Assembly (NCBI GenBank): GCA_965649825.1
Contig: OZ287705.1
Location: forward strand, 620,001 to 684,000
DNA length: 64,000 nt
Source of the DNA: Penicillus capitatus
Lineage: Eukaryota; Chlorophyta
Direction: 5' to 3'
Made by a program: the position numbers and the translations under genes. The notes under the pieces are model-generated. The model did not search any database. It worked only from the letters and a program-made list of their open reading frames with translations, and was not told the origin of the DNA. Shown in pieces: positions 1-13,563 of this stretch; the first letter of the stretch is position 1, and each line of letters starts with the position of its first letter.

Positions 1-935
1 GCATCAGAGTCGACGATCTGCGTCTGAATAACCATCCATACGCGCAGTACTCCACAGAGGCCGTCAACAGACTGGTGTGGACAGTGGATACCGAGGTCAC
101 CTGCTTCCAGGGCGCACATCTGCCGCTCGGCGTCGTCGGATTCGTGGGACTCGCCCTCGCCTTCCTCTTCGTCCTGCTGATCGTCGTCTGGGTGCCTCTC
201 AACCGAAGACACGCAGACGACCCAGAGTTCATCGCCCGCTACTGGTTCGTGTACCAGGCCTACGGAGAGGAGTGGTACAGGAGATCGTGGGAATCGGTCA
301 TCCTCACCCGAAAGGCACTGATTGCCGCCGTGGTGTCCTTCTCTGTGCACCTCAGCCTCGTGCTGCAGGCGACCATGTGCACAGGGATCCTGACAATCGC
401 CGCCATCCTCCAAGCCCTCTTCCTCCCGTTCAAGACTCCAGAGACCGGACAGAACGTCCCAGACTACGCAGGTGGGCTGCTGCGCTCGATGCATCTGCCG
501 AAACTGCGAAGCGCATGGATCGCCTTCAACAACGCCGTCGATCTGAACCTCCTGGAGATCATGTCCCTGGCCTCCTCTATTTCTGTATTCTATTCTGCCA
601 TCGTCTCAGTCGATCTCACTTCTAGTGATCCTGGCAGCACGGCGATGTTTTCATTCGCCTTTACCTTAAACATTCTTTTCTTGCTTTATGTTCTGTATCG
701 CATGTATGCTGGTGTCCACGTGTTGCTCGACCTGAAGCTCGAGCTCGTCAGTCCTGCTTTCTTTGGTACGTATGAAAACGGGATGAGTCTGTTTTCTTTT
801 CTGACGAAGATTCGAGTCATTGTTTCTGAATGTATGAAGAAAGACGATGCAGGCACTTCTGCCGGAGGATACAAGAATTCTCCAATCATCGAAGAATCTG
901 CCTCAGCAGAGGCGCATGACACGGAATCCATCTGA
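1..935 (+). CDS. 3' end of Pmp-like beta-helix multi-pass membrane protein (partial)
   Basis: Open reading frame entering from the left edge (first full codon at base 3) and ending at TGA 933-935. The product is hydrophobic with about six predicted membrane segments, for example LPLGVVGFVGLALAFLFVLL near the start, and a soluble Ser/Glu-rich tail. It aligns almost residue for residue with the last exon of the gene at 50538-55877 (shared VNRLVWT, DTEVTCFQGAHLPLGVVGF, ILTRKALIAAVVSFSVHLSL), diverging mainly in the tail. It is therefore the C-terminal membrane domain of a second, nearly identical receptor whose beta-helix ectodomain lies outside the window. Ligand and signalling partner are unknown. 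Confidence 0.85.
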   Translation, partial: IRVDDLRLNNHPYAQYSTEAVNRLVWTVDTEVTCFQGAHLPLGVVGFVGLALAFLFVLLIVVWVPLNRRHADDPEFIARYWFVYQAYGEEWYRRSWESVILTRKALIAAVVSFSVHLSLVLQATMCTGILTIAAILQALFLPFKTPETGQNVPDYAGGLLRSMHLPKLRSAWIAFNNAVDLNLLEIMSLASSISVFYSAIVSVDLTSSDPGSTAMFSFAFTLNILFLLYVLYRMYAGVHVLLDLKLELVSPAFFGTYENGMSLFSFLTKIRVIVSECMKKDDAGTSAGGYKNSPIIEESASAEAHDTESI

Positions 936-2151
936 CTGACAGTAACCAAGATATAGTCCGGCATCTGTCGCCGGTCGCTTTCCTTTCTTTCCAGATGGAT
1001 GCATCAGTCAGTTTCTCTATCGATTCACGCAGAGGATTAGTTTTTGCGATTCTTTGTTTGAGTAGCCTTTAGAGCTGCCAAACCAGCAGTCCGTTTTGGC
1101 TGTTAACGGGGGTTCTCCGTCGGGGGCATCTGAAACCTCAATGCTACAGGATGGGATGGTAACTTCTTTGGTAAGCCATGATTCTATAACGTGGCTTTGG
1201 ATGCGCTATCTTTAATCTGCCTGTGTGACTTCAATAAGATGCATCATTGTCTATGGTTTGATATGACAGTGTTGAGCAAGTGTTTGTTGACGTTGCGTAC
1301 CATCCCCTTCGCGAATCTCATTCTAGAGCATCTTAACTCACCTTTGCAGACGCATTCGTTTCGGGAATCCGAGTCTGGCATCTGACGGCGTCACTGCCAG
1401 CGACGGTAGATGAAACAGAGGAGACATTACACACGCTCTGCGATTTCTGTTCGTTGCGACAGCGAACACAATATTCCGTGAACCGGCTCACACACGGTTG
1501 CCGTCGTTATCCGTAGATGATCTCTAGAGCTTCGAGTTGCGTCGGCGGATGGCAGAATCTGTCATCTCTGCGGCGTTTGCATTGCACTTCGAGACAGTAG
1601 AACGATCGGCCAAGCTGCACGGAATGATCTGTCGCTTCTTTCACGGGATCAAGATTGCCTGGATGCATAAGCGTAACGCCTCTGTTTCTCCGAACCGACG
1701 ATTGGACAATCTGTGAACGCGACAGAACCTTTCGCGAACGGAGAGTTGGAGATGTTGATGAGGTCGTGGGTCACTTCACTCCATCACTGTATTCGATTCG
1801 CGCGAGGCATACGGTAGATGAAGTCGCTCTTTTCGCACGAAACAGGCCGAAATGATAACATTGAGTCCAACTTGACTGGATTTGACATACATAATCGAAG
1901 AATCGGTCATTCCCTTGGCCATAATCAAATAGAGCTTGTCGAATTTGTTGATTCGTGATCGACATTCGACGAAGCTCGGAAACTGTAGAGACAGCACATG
2001 CAAATCTGACTTCGCTGGCATGAGAAACAATGAACCCGCCAATCGGGTTTCCGTCCTCATATGGGACAAACTGTAAAACGTCGACAATCCACCGTCTGAT
2101 TGCAAAGTTCAGAACGGACGGATACTTGATAGAAAAAACGATTGCATATGT
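936..2151. other. Intergenic, duplicated 3' flank
   Basis: No convincing gene. From about 1140 to 1560 the sequence resembles 55980-56390, the 3' flank of the intact paralog, showing that the duplication covered gene and flank. A short stretch near 1610-1665 (frame reading RFFHGIKI) resembles 13010-13075 (SCFFHGIEI) and may be a relic of another duplicated gene. The rest shows nothing I recognise. Confidence 0.5.
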
Positions 2152-2620
2152 TTAGAGAAGCAAGTCTGTGCTCTCGCTTCTGCGCAGCTTGTGTGGGTCG
2201 TCGTCATCCAGATCGTTTGCCACGTTCATCCCTCCCGCATAGCTCTTGCGTCTGCGCAGTTTCGAGAAGTCCGTCTTGTCAGATGCATCGACGACGAATA
2301 TCTCGACGGCACTCTTGCATCGGCGCAGTCTGGAAGGTGCCTTGTCCAACACCTCCTCGATGACGATCTGCTGCACGTCTTCGTCGAACGCTAGCCTCTC
2401 AGTCGTCTTCCTGACAGCCGTCTCTGAGGGTGGCAGCTCTCTGGCGAGCATGGCGCTCTTGCATCGGCGCATCCCCAGACTCTTCCTTTCGTCCGAGGTG
2501 TCCTGCATGATGATCCGATGGACTATCTCTCGACACACCGGGCACCTGATCGCCTTGCCACTGCGCAGGTTTTCCTTGAGCGCGACCAGCGCACAAGCAT
2601 CGCAGTAGCACTTGTGTCTC
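2152..2620 (-). CDS. Terminal RING exon with LRRxKS motifs (copy 1)
   Basis: Last exon of the copy 1 gene. The acceptor TCAG precedes 2620, and the joining codon is completed from the donor of the previous exon near 2675. It encodes RHKCYCDACA, a spacer, then CPVCREIVHRIIMQ, the zinc-binding lower half of an IAP-type RING, followed by an acidic tail with MRRCKS, LRRCKS, LRRRKS and LRRSES. The corresponding exon of copy 2 (13564-14032) is nearly identical, which shows the two reading frames are under similar constraint or recently duplicated. It lies downstream of the premature stop at 4300-4302, so it is translated only if that stop is not real. Confidence 0.6.
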
Positions 2621-5600
2621 CTGACGAAGCAAGATGCGAGATTGGAATGGATGCTAGAGATTGATTGCTCTTACGTGTTGTCTCCGTGGACGGCAGAGCA
2701 TGTGGGCACTACTGCTTCTGCTTCTGCTTCAGAATCTGTCGCCTTGGACGATGCACCTTTGCTCTTCTTCGAGCGATCTCCCGACTTTTTGACATCTTCC
2801 TTCGCCTTAGGAGCAGAAATGTTAGTTTTCTTTTTAGTGCCTGCTGCCTTGGAGGTTTCTCCCTTTGCCTCCGCGGTTGAAGTTTTCGTCTTCTGTGTTT
2901 CGTCTTCTGCCTCGTTTGCGTTTTCCTTTATCTCAGAGGCCGAACCTCTAGTCTTCTGTGTGCTATCTTTCGACTTGCAAGCTGCTTTCTTTGCCGTGGA
3001 GGACGAGCCTTTGGTCTTCTTCGTACGTTGTGCTGCCTTGCTGGCCTGCTTTGCCTTACACGGCAAGCATTCTTTGATCTCTGTTTCGACAATTCTTGGT
3101 TTCCAGGGAGCGGCGTTCATGATGACGCGATCGACTTGCTTGCGACAGAATGGGAAAGGACACACGCGCGTCTCCCGGGCCTTGAACTTCCTCACAATCT
3201 TCTTGTTGCTCTTAATGCAGTAACACAGATGTCTGCTACAGTAAATGCCGCAGTACTACACAATTCGCCGAACGAATAAAGACGCACCTGCTTTCATGAT
3301 CGATGTCTTGGGTCGTCGGGCAGAATGGACATTGTTTATCCCAGGAGAACGTTGCACTCTCACATCTGTGCAGCAGCGGGACACGTCGCAGAGTCCATGT
3401 GTCCTCGACGACTGTCTGATCGGATGGCGCTTGTTGGACTGGAATGCCGACTGCAGTAGAGGCCGAGAGAGCTTTCTCTAACTTATGAAAAGCAGCCTTT
3501 GTTTTTTCGTATGTACTCTTTCTTGAGTCTCCCCTCTGCGTGTTCTGCTTGCCTTTAGCAATTGCCCGATTTATCGACTCTTGCTGACCTGGGACCTTGG
3601 CTCCTTGAACAGCCGGAGTTTCCTTAAGCAGCTTTCTGATAGTATGCAATGCTTCAAAGTATCTGTCCCGCGCTAAGCCCTTCTGCGCGTTCCTTGCGCC
3701 TTCAGCAACGGTCTGATTCGGCGGGTCTCGCTGTACTGGGACCACAACTCTACGCATGCCAAGAATCTCCTCTTCCAGCTCCTCTCGAACTGTCTCTGCG
3801 CTCTTGCATCTGCGCAGAGCGGGGACGCGCTCATCGTCAGCAGCATCCTTGACGACGATGCGGTCCGCCTCTCTCTGACACACTGGGCACTTGAGCTTGC
3901 ACTTCTTCGCAAGCTCCTTCGCAAATTCTTTGCATGCGCAGACCTGGCAGTAACATACGTGCTCCCTGAACATTAATGTATGCAAAAAATCATCAAGCGT
4001 TTGTGTGATCGAACATTCGTGGATCCGTGCAGCACTGAGCAGGTTGGATTGTCAGCACCGCACACATGGCATTTCGATGTCGTCTTCTGAACAGGCGATA
4101 TCTTCTTTGAGCACGCCGTTTTGACGACGCAGTCCTGAATGACTCTACCCCTCAGTCTCCTGGAAAGCTCTTTGCCACATTCCGTGCAGTAGCAGAGGTG
4201 TTTCCTGACACAGCCAGACATGCGGCAGAACGCGTGATGGTGACAGCACTACGTGTTGCCATGTCTGACGGCGCAGGTGGGGTCGATGAGGCATGTAGGT
4301 CATCGTTCGAAGTATGGACCGTCGTTCATGATGACTCTCTCCACCAGCTGCTCACACACAGGGCACTTGATCTCCTGTCCATCAAGCAGCGGCTCCTTTA
4401 GCTTTTTGGCGCATTTAGTGCAGTAGCACAAGTGTTTTCTGGCAATGGGGCATTAGTGGATTGTTAAGGAGGAGGGAGTGTCTTACGTGTTGCCGTGACG
4501 CACGGAGCACGTTGGATCGATTCGGCAATACCCGCACTGCGGCACGCGATCGACATCGAGGAGGGTGACTCTAACAGTCAATGTGATCCAGCCCCTTTCC
4601 AGGAATCCGAGTGACTCGTCCACCAACTGGTTCCTAGTTAAGAACTTGTGAAATCCCCAAGTGCTGTTTGCTCTGATGGTCTCGGTGAATGCTACAGAAT
4701 CCATTCAGCGATGAAAGTTCACTGAAGAGTGTGCTGACTTTCAACTTTGTCTTCAGAGGTCCACTTGGCCGACTTGCGATTCGAGGCGCGGAACTCAGTT
4801 CTCACGCGGACAGAGTGATTTTGGCAATTCCGGAGGTATAGACCGATGTTGTCGGAGTTCGACGAGTTTCCCTTCGGCGCAACTGACAAACGCCTGCAAA
4901 GACAAACGAGCATTCAATTCGCAGAGTGTAGAGTCAGATGATGTAGCTGCACCACTCGGTTTCTCTGATGTTGAAGATCTCGGACCGCAATCGTGATGGA
5001 CACAGATATGGCAGTCCCTTCAGCTTCCACTGCAGACGTCAAACATCGATGCGTGTCGAAGGAGAAGTCGAACTTACAGTGCATGTGGCCGTCTTTCGCT
5101 TAACGGAAACTGTCCAGCGCTCATTGTCCTGGAGCTTGAGCCTAATCTCTGCACGCACCAGGAAGAAATCCTTCTTTACCTTCTCCAAAAATCCCTCAGT
5201 CGGATTGTTCACTCTCGCAGCAGGGCAGAGGGAGAACCCTTCACTGTCGTTGCACACAGCGGGAAAAATCTCTGTGACGCCTCCTTCGAATAGAATAACA
5301 GTCTTTAGATAGACCACCATCTCCAGCGGATCCATCACCTGCGACCTTACTCTCGTGATATTCTTCGTTCACGATGGTAAAACAGCAATGAGTGGGTGCC
5401 CGAGTGACGCCTTCATTATACAGGTAAGCATCCAGGGAGCCATGATATGTGTGCTGGAACTTCACACTCCTATAAACGCAAACCGTCTTCAGGCAGGTCG
5501 TCGGCTGTTGTGGATCTAACCATTCTCTGCCGTCCAGATCGAACGTGTTAGTGCTAAAGGATCTCTCTCTCTAGCAGAAAACTTCGAGGTACTCTACACT

Positions 5601-8600
5601 GTTAAGGAGAAGACACAGATCACGATGCAACAGAGGTGATGGTTTGGCAGAACAGACCTCGTATGTGGCGTAGTACTTGTACTTGTTCAGGACGAAAGTG
5701 TAAGGAATGCCCCCGGATTGTCCACTTCCCTCTGCACTCAGTGACCATCGAAGCAGAAAGTAATCGTTCAAGGACAGACCTTCGACGTGCATCAGTTCGC
5801 GAGAGTCGGGCTCCTCCCATCGATGAGGCTCTCGATCGAGATGTCTTGATATGCGCCTCATCTCCTCATCGAACTCTTTTTCATCGAACAGCTTTATCTT
5901 GATCTCGAAGATCATCCAGCCATCACTGACAAACTCCGAGGCTTCGTCCAGCTGACTTGGAGTGGACATGTTGGCTATCCATACTACATCGTTCCGACGG
6001 ATTACACGATGACAGCCTAAACGGCACCTGTCGATGAGAGACACGGGAGATGAAGTTACTCTTCAATCTGACTCTGGCGGAGTCGACATGACGGACACGG
6101 TCGATCTCCACGAACATTCGAACGAGGTCTTCTGCGCTCTGTTTTTGAATGGTGATGAATGGAAGACTCGAACCAGTTCTACCGTTGGCCCAGAAGAACA
6201 GTTGCCTATTCACAAAGAAACTTCAAACGGGCGCTGTGATACTCGAGAGACACTCACAGTGCCGAGTCTCCAATTCTGATGGATCTGGTTGCAACGCGCC
6301 ATGGACTCATGCCTTCCAGGAATCTCGACTTCCACTAGAATCCAGCTTAAGAGCAGGACAATGCATCAAACATAAAGGATACCTGGCAGGTTGCCGTCTT
6401 CCCGTTCAGAGTGACTTCACATGACTCGTTGTCTTCCTGTTTCACTCTCATATCCAGATGAAGAAGAAAATGGTCATCTCTCAGGAATCCATTATCTGGC
6501 GACGCTATTTCGATGCACGGAAGAAGTTTGTCTTCGGAGCAGTCGTCGATGAACGAGAACTCATGAAGATGTCCTATCGAACATCTCTCAACTTCGAAGA
6601 ATGTACAAATTCTGTCTCCTTTACCGGTGCGTTTACTGTGTTCACTTTTCGAATTCACTAGCTCAAATCCAAACTGCACCTCCACTGGAGTCTCGTTCTT
6701 CGATAAAAAGCAAGCAGAGAGATATCCGTCTTCATCGCGTTTCATTCCAAGACACCTGGAACACTCAAGTCATCAGCAGAACGAAAGAGTGTTTTCTGTA
6801 TACCAGAGTCGGTCTTCTACCTCGAACGCGTTTGTGAAGATCTGTCCGCTCTCTTGATCCAGGAAGGATCGATGCACAAACCACTGTTCGAACACAAACG
6901 GCCATCTTAGTCTCAGATGGAGGTCTTGGATCTCTCACTTCGTAGCGTGCAAACCACTTGTTTGTTGTCAGCCTGTAGCAACGGTCGATTTCGTCGATCC
7001 GTCCAACGCCCTCTATCAAAGGCGATCCAGAGTGATTGTAGTTCTCAGAAACAAATCGGTTGGTACCTTGATGTCGGACTTCAGTGCGATTATCGATCTT
7101 GGGAAGACAATGCGTCGGAAGTTCTCTAAGAACTCGCGGGAGTGCGTTTCTTAAATGCTCGCGGCTGACCAGGGTAATCTTTATGGAAAGGTTCAACCAG
7201 CCGTCATCCACGGCCGAAGAAAGGTCGTCCGACAAAGCCTCCTCCTTGAGGAATCGCACCCATCCCTTAGCGGCACCAACATTAATCTCCTCCACAAACT
7301 CTGAACAGAGAGGTTGGAAAAAACCGATAACGGCGTGAAGAACTTGAGATGCTGAGGCCTTCGAAGCAGTCACTCTCCAATATGTTGTTGTCTGCAAAAA
7401 GATCACTTCTTGCGAGGCAGATTTCACCCTTAAAGCAAGCATTCCTGCCGCTCATGTTCGCAATAAGAACGCTCAGACCATCAGCACCGAAAACTCCTTT
7501 CTCCTTGCATAGCCTCAACTCTCTGTACAGCATACATGAGATAGATTGTCATCGAGCGAAGGCTGTGTTCTCCGCAACGCACATGTCGTGGCCAGGGATT
7601 TTGAACTGATCAGTTCTCAGGATAGATGGACTCAGCTCCCAGGCGTGTTTGATGTTCCACTACGTCATCCACTTTTTGGAGGTAGGAAGGTTTTGTTAAT
7701 ACTTACTTCGCAGAACACTGATCTCTCTCGGATCACTAGCATTCTTCGACGAATGACACATCTGGCAGATTCGTTATTTGGACTCCTTATCCTCAGTTCT
7801 AATCGCAGCGTGAAGCAATCTTCTGTTAGGTATCCAAGTGAAGTATCCTCTGTGGCCGATGCCATGCGGAAGAAATCGACCGCCTGATGATTACTACCAC
7901 GGCCCCGACGATCGAAGAACTTCGCTGTAAGACCACACGTCTGTGCAATGTATCAGATGAGGTTATGCAAACATACCTCTGACCAGATTCTTCCTTTTTT
8001 CGTCACGGTTCTGAAACGGGAATACAACGACTCGCGCGTCGCGGTCAGCGCGAACGCGCAGCGTCGGACGGAAGAGACAAGCCTGAGCAAATGCAAAATG
8101 CTACAGGTGAGGCGATGCGTCAGCTTAAGTACCCTCGGTCCCCGCGGACTGCCGTCCCATCAGGAAGCGGACAGCCTGTCCGGTCCGCGGGGCCGCAACC
8201 GTTAACGCGCACCCGTCAGTTCACAAGAGTAAACGAATAGTGAGCTTGAAGAGGTAAAGTCGCCCGCGAATGCAAACTGACGAGCAATCTCTTCTCGCCC
8301 AGATGCTCGGCGAAGATCCTCCTGTCCAGAGTAAAACGAATAAGGGCCGCTAGTCGTTGCGCTCGACCTTACCATCTCTCGTCGCCGACAGTGAAAGTGT
8401 TCGACGCTACACTTTGATTCTCCTTGTCAAGTATAGAGCGGTGCACGCGCCACTGCAACAGAGATGAGGGTTGAGATTCTGACAGCACGAATGGAGACGT
8501 TTACTTCGTAGACCCCGTACCACAGGTGTGTGCTCAGAGTGTAGGAGTACTCGACTCCATTTGACGACCCGCGTCCCTCTGCTGCACCGATGCGGGAACC

Positions 8601-8760
8601 GTAAGTGGAAGAAAGACGAACCTGTAACTTGCATGACGGGACGCTGGAAATCGTTTGAGAGACTGAGCAAACGGAGCGGTGAAGCTGGCGTTGAGCAATC
8701 GAAAGAAATCCGGTGTTCGTGAAAACTCGCCGAGAAACCTTCTTCGACGCGTTTATATAT
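2152..8760 (-). pseudogene. MATH-RING multidomain protein, copy 1, with premature stop
   Basis: Multi-exon minus-strand gene, spliced like copy 2. The 5' part (about 8.7-4.5 kb) carries several MATH/TRAF-type domains, recognisable by endings such as SLGFLERGWITLTVRVTLLD, EGFLEKVKKDFFLVRAEIRL and DNGFLRDDHFLLHLDMRVKQ. The 3' part carries five RING-like modules, each built as CxxC...CxxxHG, then (K/R/E)HxCYCxxC, then CPVC...RI(I/V). The last exon is 2152-2620 (acceptor AG before 2620) and ends with several LRRxKS motifs. TRAF-like and RING proteins act in cytoplasmic ubiquitin signalling; the target here is unknown. In the module at 4250-4440 a cysteine codon TGT of copy 2 is TGA here (4300-4302), which would remove the last three-plus modules. 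The 5' limit is uncertain: MATH-like sequence reaches about 8.4-8.7 kb. If the TGA is an assembly error the gene is intact. Confidence 0.6.
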
Positions 8761-11700
8761 CTAGAATGTTGATGTGACGCACCGTCCGCTTGCTTCTGCC
8801 ACGAACCGATGCCAACGAGGACGGGGATCTTCATAGAAGCGCGAATGGCAGCAAAGAGGAAGCGATATGGAGCGAATGCGGGCAGAGAATAGCTCTGGAG
8901 TGCCTTCCGATAAAGGCACAGCACTCTGTGCAAACCAGAACAGCATTCGATCCATCGTCGTTCTAACCAAAGATGTTTGACCTTTCGAAAGCACGAGAGA
9001 GTCGTTCGTTGTACAAGGACAGACGTTCTCAGAGTTCCAGAAGGTTGTCTGCGTGTGCACTCTAGGTTGGCGGCGCATCTGGCACATCCCAGTGTCTGCG
9101 ACTGATCGTTGCCGCGTAACCAATCTCTCGTCACATTCGCTTGAGCCACCTGGTTGGGAAAAGACAAGGTGCTGTCGAAGATGTCCCGTCGAGTTGCAAT
9201 AATTTACCTAGTGAAGTAGGAATGATGTCTTCCGATCGAGTTTCGCCGAGAACCACGATGCTAAACGGCGTGAAGAGCGATGTACCGTATGCCAGGCTGA
9301 TATCAACGCTTGTTAGCGCCTCTGTCGATGCTGAGTCTTAGGTTTGTCCCATCACTGAACAGAGCTTGAGGAGGGCATCGTTGGGAAAACATGCTCCTGT
9401 CATCCCATCTGTCCGCTCAGCAAAACCGGATGCATGGATGTGCGGCGCCATCGTCACTGGAGATCGTCATCTGGTGATTTTATCCAGTCCGCCTGCGTGT
9501 GGCGGCCAAGGGAAAGAACCTGGGCGAAGGATAAGATGAATTCATTCGACACTGTTACCGACTGCATTCTTCCTATCAGCAGCAGCTTCACGTACTGGGG
9601 TAGACTCCATGATGTATGATGATTCCATATCTTCTGCTAAACTCTGGTGCAAGTAACATCATGATGACAATGCGAATCCGATTCAATCGATCCCGCGTTT
9701 CCGCGGTGCCGTTTTCGCCGATGGAGGCTCTTTGCTGAATCTCTTTGCAGGCACATCGTTGACGTGACCCCTGGGTCATCGCGACGTAGATGCACGCTCA
9801 TGACCCCTGCTATCCGCGCTTGACGTTGAAGTTGCCAAGTCTTCTCAACTGGTGCAAGGAATTTCTCGTCCAGAGATGCCTGAAGAAGATGCCGTCCGTG
9901 CGGAGGGAGATCCGACACCAATGCTTGAGGTGATAACAAGAGCGCCGTTTGTGAGAATCGACAGCAAGCGTCAAGATGCACATGTGCCTTCCTGAAGATC
10001 TCCAAAACAAGGACAGTCATTAACAAGCAAGCCTGAATGATGAACGTGCGATGCGTCATTGAACGGAGAAGTGGTCCACAGATAGGATCGAATAACGGAC
10101 TCTATAGGAAAACTACATCACTATTGTCGACCTGTAGAGCTCAAGACTGCTATGTATTGTCGTTAGTCGGTTTTGCCACTCTCCGATCTGCTGAGGTAGC
10201 TTCTTTCGCCAGTGGGATGACCATTGACACGACGCACAGCTGTCCGATCTGTACTGCCCGTTCCCGACTTCTCATTGCGTGCATGTCCGCCTGCGTTGTT
10301 CTTTATACATGCCTCAGCAGGTGCCGGCTCTGCCTCCAAACAGGGAACAGCAAGTCGGTCGACGTATCCCGATGCCACTGTACAACTACCATCGCGGTAG
10401 AGACAAGCGGCGGATCCTCTGTAGCATCCTGCTCGTATGAGCATCGGTATTGCGCTCTGCTCTTCTCCGTGTCCAGGAGATTTGGCAGCGGACAGCACGC
10501 ACGACGCATTAGCGGCCGAGGAGACACGATCGTCGCCCTTTGCGCGACTTCGCAGCCGTCTCGTCTCCATCGCCGATGTCTCGAGCCGCCATCCGTCGGC
10601 AGGTCAAGGAACTTGCGCATGGCAACGGCGCCGCCGAAGCCGAGTAGCTTCAGCTACCCAACCACAACGCCTGACAGACACGCGGCGCAAAGCGTCGTCT
10701 TCCAGCTTCTCTGGCCGTCTCATGGCAGACCGACGTTCGACTCGTGCTCTTCTTGACGGTGACAAAGACAACGGCCCCACGGATCCTGGAATGAGACTGG
10801 CTGGCATGTCTCCCAGCACCACCGGTCTATCAAAAGTGCATCGCATCGCAGTAGAGGGATTTAAATGTCGTGTACCAAACGACCGTGCAATCTTGATGCT
10901 CTTTTTTGTGTTTAAGCGCCATTGGCTGTCCACGATCCTAGACTGCCTCCGCGACTGTCGCGCCATCGTCTTCGTCAACGTCAACGAATCCAGCTGCCGA
11001 GTGATCCCCGCCTCTGAAGAGCATCTCGAGGAGGACGCTGCTGAGAAGCTCTGCCACATGGACGCACAAGTGGCAGACAAAACTGACTGTTTGCAGCAAG
11101 AGTGCGGAAAGACGGATCGACAGTCGGCGTTCGATGACCTGCACAGTTTGCGCTTCATAAGACGGAATGAGACATAGGCTGATCCAGACCTTTGGCAGCA
11201 GCGAGTACGTGGATCGACAGGCAGCGCTTTCGTTGATCGCAGCATCCAGTGGACCACGATCCACAAAGGAGAATCTCGCGTTTTCCCTCAAAAGCGATCA
11301 AGATGACTACGCTCAGGCGTATGGCGCACCTCTTGTGTGAGTGCGTGTCAACTGCCGTTATCCTGGTGGCAGAAGAGCTGTTCGGGGCTCGGCTCTCTGA
11401 CCTTATCCGTCGTGGCATCTACTACATCTCCGACGCGAGATGGAAGGCCTTGTAGGTCCACACGGACGGACAATGGAAGCCGTTTCCAGGTACGACGGGG
11501 ATGCAATCGAACAGTCGACGACCAAAGAGTGCAATTCATGCGCACACTGCTTGTCATCTGGACGTCTGGTCTGCCCCTATCTGCTGTAGAACTTTTTGCA
11601 CCTCGGCCGACCCTCATGCTGTCTTGCCTGAGAGAAGCTCAGAATCACTTGCCTCCCTTTTGCAGCAGATCGCAGTTTGATAAACGTCATAGAGGAGAAC

Positions 11701-13563
11701 GAAGAGACAACAGTGCTAGCGTGAACAGTTAGTTGCATGTAAAGGAGCGAGCGACCCCTGTCTACATGTGCAGTCTGCGGCCAGATTTACATCATCGGGC
11801 AACCTTTGCTGCACAGTTGTTGCTCTCAATCAAAAAGGGCCTCCTGCACCGCATGACAGGCTTTAGAACACAGTGAAGTTTAAACTATACCTTTCCCTGT
11901 CTACATCACCTGGTATTCGGATTAGCGAACGGCGAGCGTTGCGTGCAGGTAATCTAAGATAAATGCCGCCTCGGCGAATCAGAGCAGAAAGTACCTTTGG
12001 ACCCATAACGCGAACACGATTCCTCGCAAAAGCGCAGCGGAGAACCAGTTCATGTTCAGCTGGCAGCAGGATGACCTTTCAAGATGTCCATTCGGACAGT
12101 CCATTCGATGTTCGCCACCGAAGCGCAGAGACGATCTTTTCGCCAGGACGACGACGCTTAGTCTTCCCTAGCTGTCGTCGCCTGCGACAGTTCCTCCGCC
12201 TTCGCATACGCGTTCGCGCGCACGCGGCGCGCCAGTGTTTGGCATATCCCCGTCACTTGTGAAGTTTGCCCGTTCGTCCAGAAATGCATGGGAAGTGTAA
12301 AAACCGACGGAACACGTCGGCCTCGGACGTGTCGCTTGACGAGTCCGTCGCCGACCGCAGTGTTCGCCGACACATAAGGACCAATCACTAGATTCCACGT
12401 AACCAATGTAATACTGCAGTATCGTTAATGCTCTGTCGAGCCCGGACGGAGGTAACACGCGAAACGACTTCACCCGCATGTCGTCGAGAATCACATCAGA
12501 AGCTCGTCGTCAACCGATCCACTCTGCGGCATGAGGGCGATTTCCGTACCTGGGAAAGGAAGCTATTAGCGCCACTCATCAGTGATAAAGAGAGGGATCC
12601 TTCTTTTGGATGCCCTGCCGTAGTAACCACCGTGCGTAGATCTGCTCGACAGCCTCCCTGTCGGAGAACAGATAACAGAGGCTCAAGCAGAATGGAAGTG
12701 TGGACATCTCATTCTCGACTTGTTATATGCGTCGTTGTTACACGCATCTGCTGACCCACGCTGCTCCACTATGTCTCGAAAGAAGTTCTCGGCTGTTCTG
12801 CCCGGCAAAGAAAAGGGGCGAAGTTGTACAGAGGAATCTTTCCGTCGACGAGGACAACTCGCGACTTTACAGAGAACTTTTCTTAAGTGTCGTCTTAGTC
12901 AAAGGTCGAGGCAACGTCATTGTCCGGCATGATCTCCGCGAGCTTCGAGCTACGCACGCTGGTGACCAAACTTTACGTCGACGGTCTCGTAGAATTGTTT
13001 CGAACTCGATGTATGGACACTTGACTAGGCTGCAGAATCTGTGTAGCTGTTTCTTTCACGGCATCGAGATAACTGGATGACAGAGAGGCTGCCGTGTCCC
13101 GGGCAGATGGCTGGACAGTGTGATCGGGCAGCTCGGTCCTTCTAAGGGTTAGGAATCTCTGGAAAGAGTGCGATAAACGTTCAGGGTCAAACCCACTGTT
13201 CCATGCGATCGATGGACGGGAGATCAAGGAAAGAGGACCTTTCTGTATTAAAAGGGCAAATGCACAACATAGGGTATCACTGTTATAAGAATTGGCGTAA
13301 GTGACTGAAGAACACATTTGTTTCTTAAGAATGAAATAGAGAGTGTGTGAAGAGCATCGCCGCAGGGTCAATGCTTTAACAAAACTCAGAAACTGATGAC
13401 GACAAAGCATGCTGCCGTCAATACAATGTCGCGCAGATAATGAACATGTCACATAACTTCGCTTCTTCGTCAGAGAGATAATGTGTGAGTGTGTGCGTTG
13501 CGCTGCTGACCGCAGCCGGGTTTTGAAATGAATTGTTAATTGACGAAAAGTAAAAGAGGGTGT
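8761..13563. other. Region without a confident gene; degenerate duplicated sequence
   Basis: I find no complete gene. The stretch 10830-11240 is an inverted homologue of about 33230-33640 (shared protein-level reading MDAQVADKTDCLQ against MDAQVTDKTDCLQ). 11480-11830 and 11940-12270 match, in inverted orientation, 23640-23980 and 23260-23560, and also 32690-33010 and 32265-32560. In the two copies near 23 and 32 kb this block sits just upstream of an ankyrin gene; here no ankyrin gene follows, so this may be an orphaned upstream cassette. The remainder has only short shadow ORFs. Confidence 0.45.

Noticed and set aside
8427-9167. A separate 246-codon minus-strand gene
   Set aside because: Its 3' part resembles the start of a MATH domain of the adjoining MATH-RING gene (GVEYSYTLSTHLWYGVYEV), so it is more likely an upstream exon region of that gene; the rest has no motif.
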